Source of the DNA: Stutzerimonas stutzeri
GTDB lineage: Bacteria > Pseudomonadota > Gammaproteobacteria > Pseudomonadales > Pseudomonadaceae
Assembly: GCF_024448715.1 (NCBI RefSeq)
Contig: NZ_JAMOHZ010000001.1
Span: 124,001-188,000 of the forward strand
Direction of reading: 5' to 3'
Length of the DNA stretch: 64,000 nucleotides
Below, piece by piece: positions 63,642-64,000 of this stretch. Every line of letters begins with the position of its first letter. Positions within the stretch are counted from its first letter, which is position 1. Under the pieces are notes generated by a model. The model saw only the letters and a program-made list of their open reading frames with translations, had not been told where the DNA came from and made no database searches. A program made the position numbers and the translations under genes.

Positions 63642-64000
63642 AGATGCCTCTAGGCGTATTGTTATACACCCATGCTATCCAGCGCTCGCCCCGCCGCCAT
63701 GCGACTTGATGATTGAAATGGCAGCACTTCAGTCTAATAACCTCGTCTGCCAGCCGCGCTGGGCACGGCCGTCATGCGGACCAGGTATGACGTGATGCTT
63801 ATTACATCCAAAGCGCGACGGCGTACTACCTAAGCGCTGCTCCTTCCGGCTCGACTGTCACCTGCTTACAGCGCAAGACGGCAATCGCCGCCAAAGCAGT
63901 AGCCAATCGCCGCCATCGCAGTGTATGGCCGACCCGTTGTGCTTTCGATAATCCGCCTCGACACGACTGCCCGTCGTCACATCAGCGGAGAGCGCCATGC
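63642..64000. other. Region upstream of nosR
   Basis: No gene is supported to the window end. It should contain the nosR promoter. I looked for a TTGAT-N4-ATCAA FNR/DNR box and found none; TTGATGATTGAAAT (about 63707) is only a half match. Confidence 0.4.

Noticed and set aside
63642-63720. FNR/DNR box before nosR
   Set aside because: TTGATGATTGAAAT matches only one half of TTGAT-N4-ATCAA.

Overview
The window reads as chromosomal DNA of a Pseudomonas-type gammaproteobacterium, most like the Stutzerimonas (P. stutzeri) group. Supporting this are the GC-rich coding regions, the gacA-uvrC-pgsA-tRNA(Gly)-tRNA(Cys)-tRNA(Leu) block, a TTG-started gacA, the pqqABCDE plus peptidase cluster, an OprD-family porin and nosR. 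I see no insertion sequence, prophage, integrase or CRISPR array. The species assignment is inference.

Layout. (1) 1-6230, plus strand: a catabolic operon with a tripartite tricarboxylate-type (TTT) transporter (binding protein cut by the window edge), a DapA-family lyase/aldolase, a D-2-hydroxyacid dehydrogenase, an FMN 2-hydroxyacid oxidase and a GlcG-like protein; the substrate is unknown. (2) 6279-9422: an MFS transporter, a 5'-truncated chemotaxis-receptor remnant behind an intact-looking promoter and operator, and an Old Yellow Enzyme. (3) 9588-14885: PQQ biosynthesis, pqqA-B-C-D-E plus an S9 peptidase. (4) 14929-18856, minus strand: arsR-arsH-ynfA-gapdh-arsJ, the organoarsenical route of arsenate export. 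(5) 19031-24721: a ZIP-like membrane protein, gacA-uvrC, pgsA, three tRNAs and three small envelope or unknown proteins.

(6) 24892-51631 is the centrepiece, a roughly 27-kb uronate/aldarate catabolic region. A FadR-type GntR regulator is followed by an EamA exporter and a minus-strand operon for uronate uptake and oxidation (uronate dehydrogenase, lactonase, TRAP transporter). Next come two paralogous talarate/galactarate dehydratases around a LysR regulator. A minus-strand operon carries glucarate dehydratase and a second TTT transporter. A plus-strand operon carries 5-dehydro-4-deoxyglucarate dehydratase, 2-oxoglutarate semialdehyde dehydrogenase, a second glucarate dehydratase, galactarate dehydratase, two hydroxyacid redox enzymes and an aldose epimerase. 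An OprD porin closes the region. Together these can take hexuronates and aldarates across both membranes and convert them through 5-keto-4-deoxyglucarate to 2-oxoglutarate.

The same short operator-like motif, GTYRT-N3-AYRAC, occurs six times: before the GntR gene itself, udh, a talarate dehydratase, gudD, kdgD and the porin. In three cases it sits 8-9 bp downstream of the -10 box of a readable sigma70 promoter. This makes one scattered regulon visible from sequence alone.

(7) 51773-64000: a FAN1-type nuclease and an XPD/DinG-like helicase overlapping by 4 nt behind a perfect-arm LexA box; then galU, a VOC protein, glutathione reductase, a PCu(A)C copper chaperone, two DUF202 membrane proteins, threonine aldolase, and a full-length nosR that lacks nosZ at its usual downstream position.
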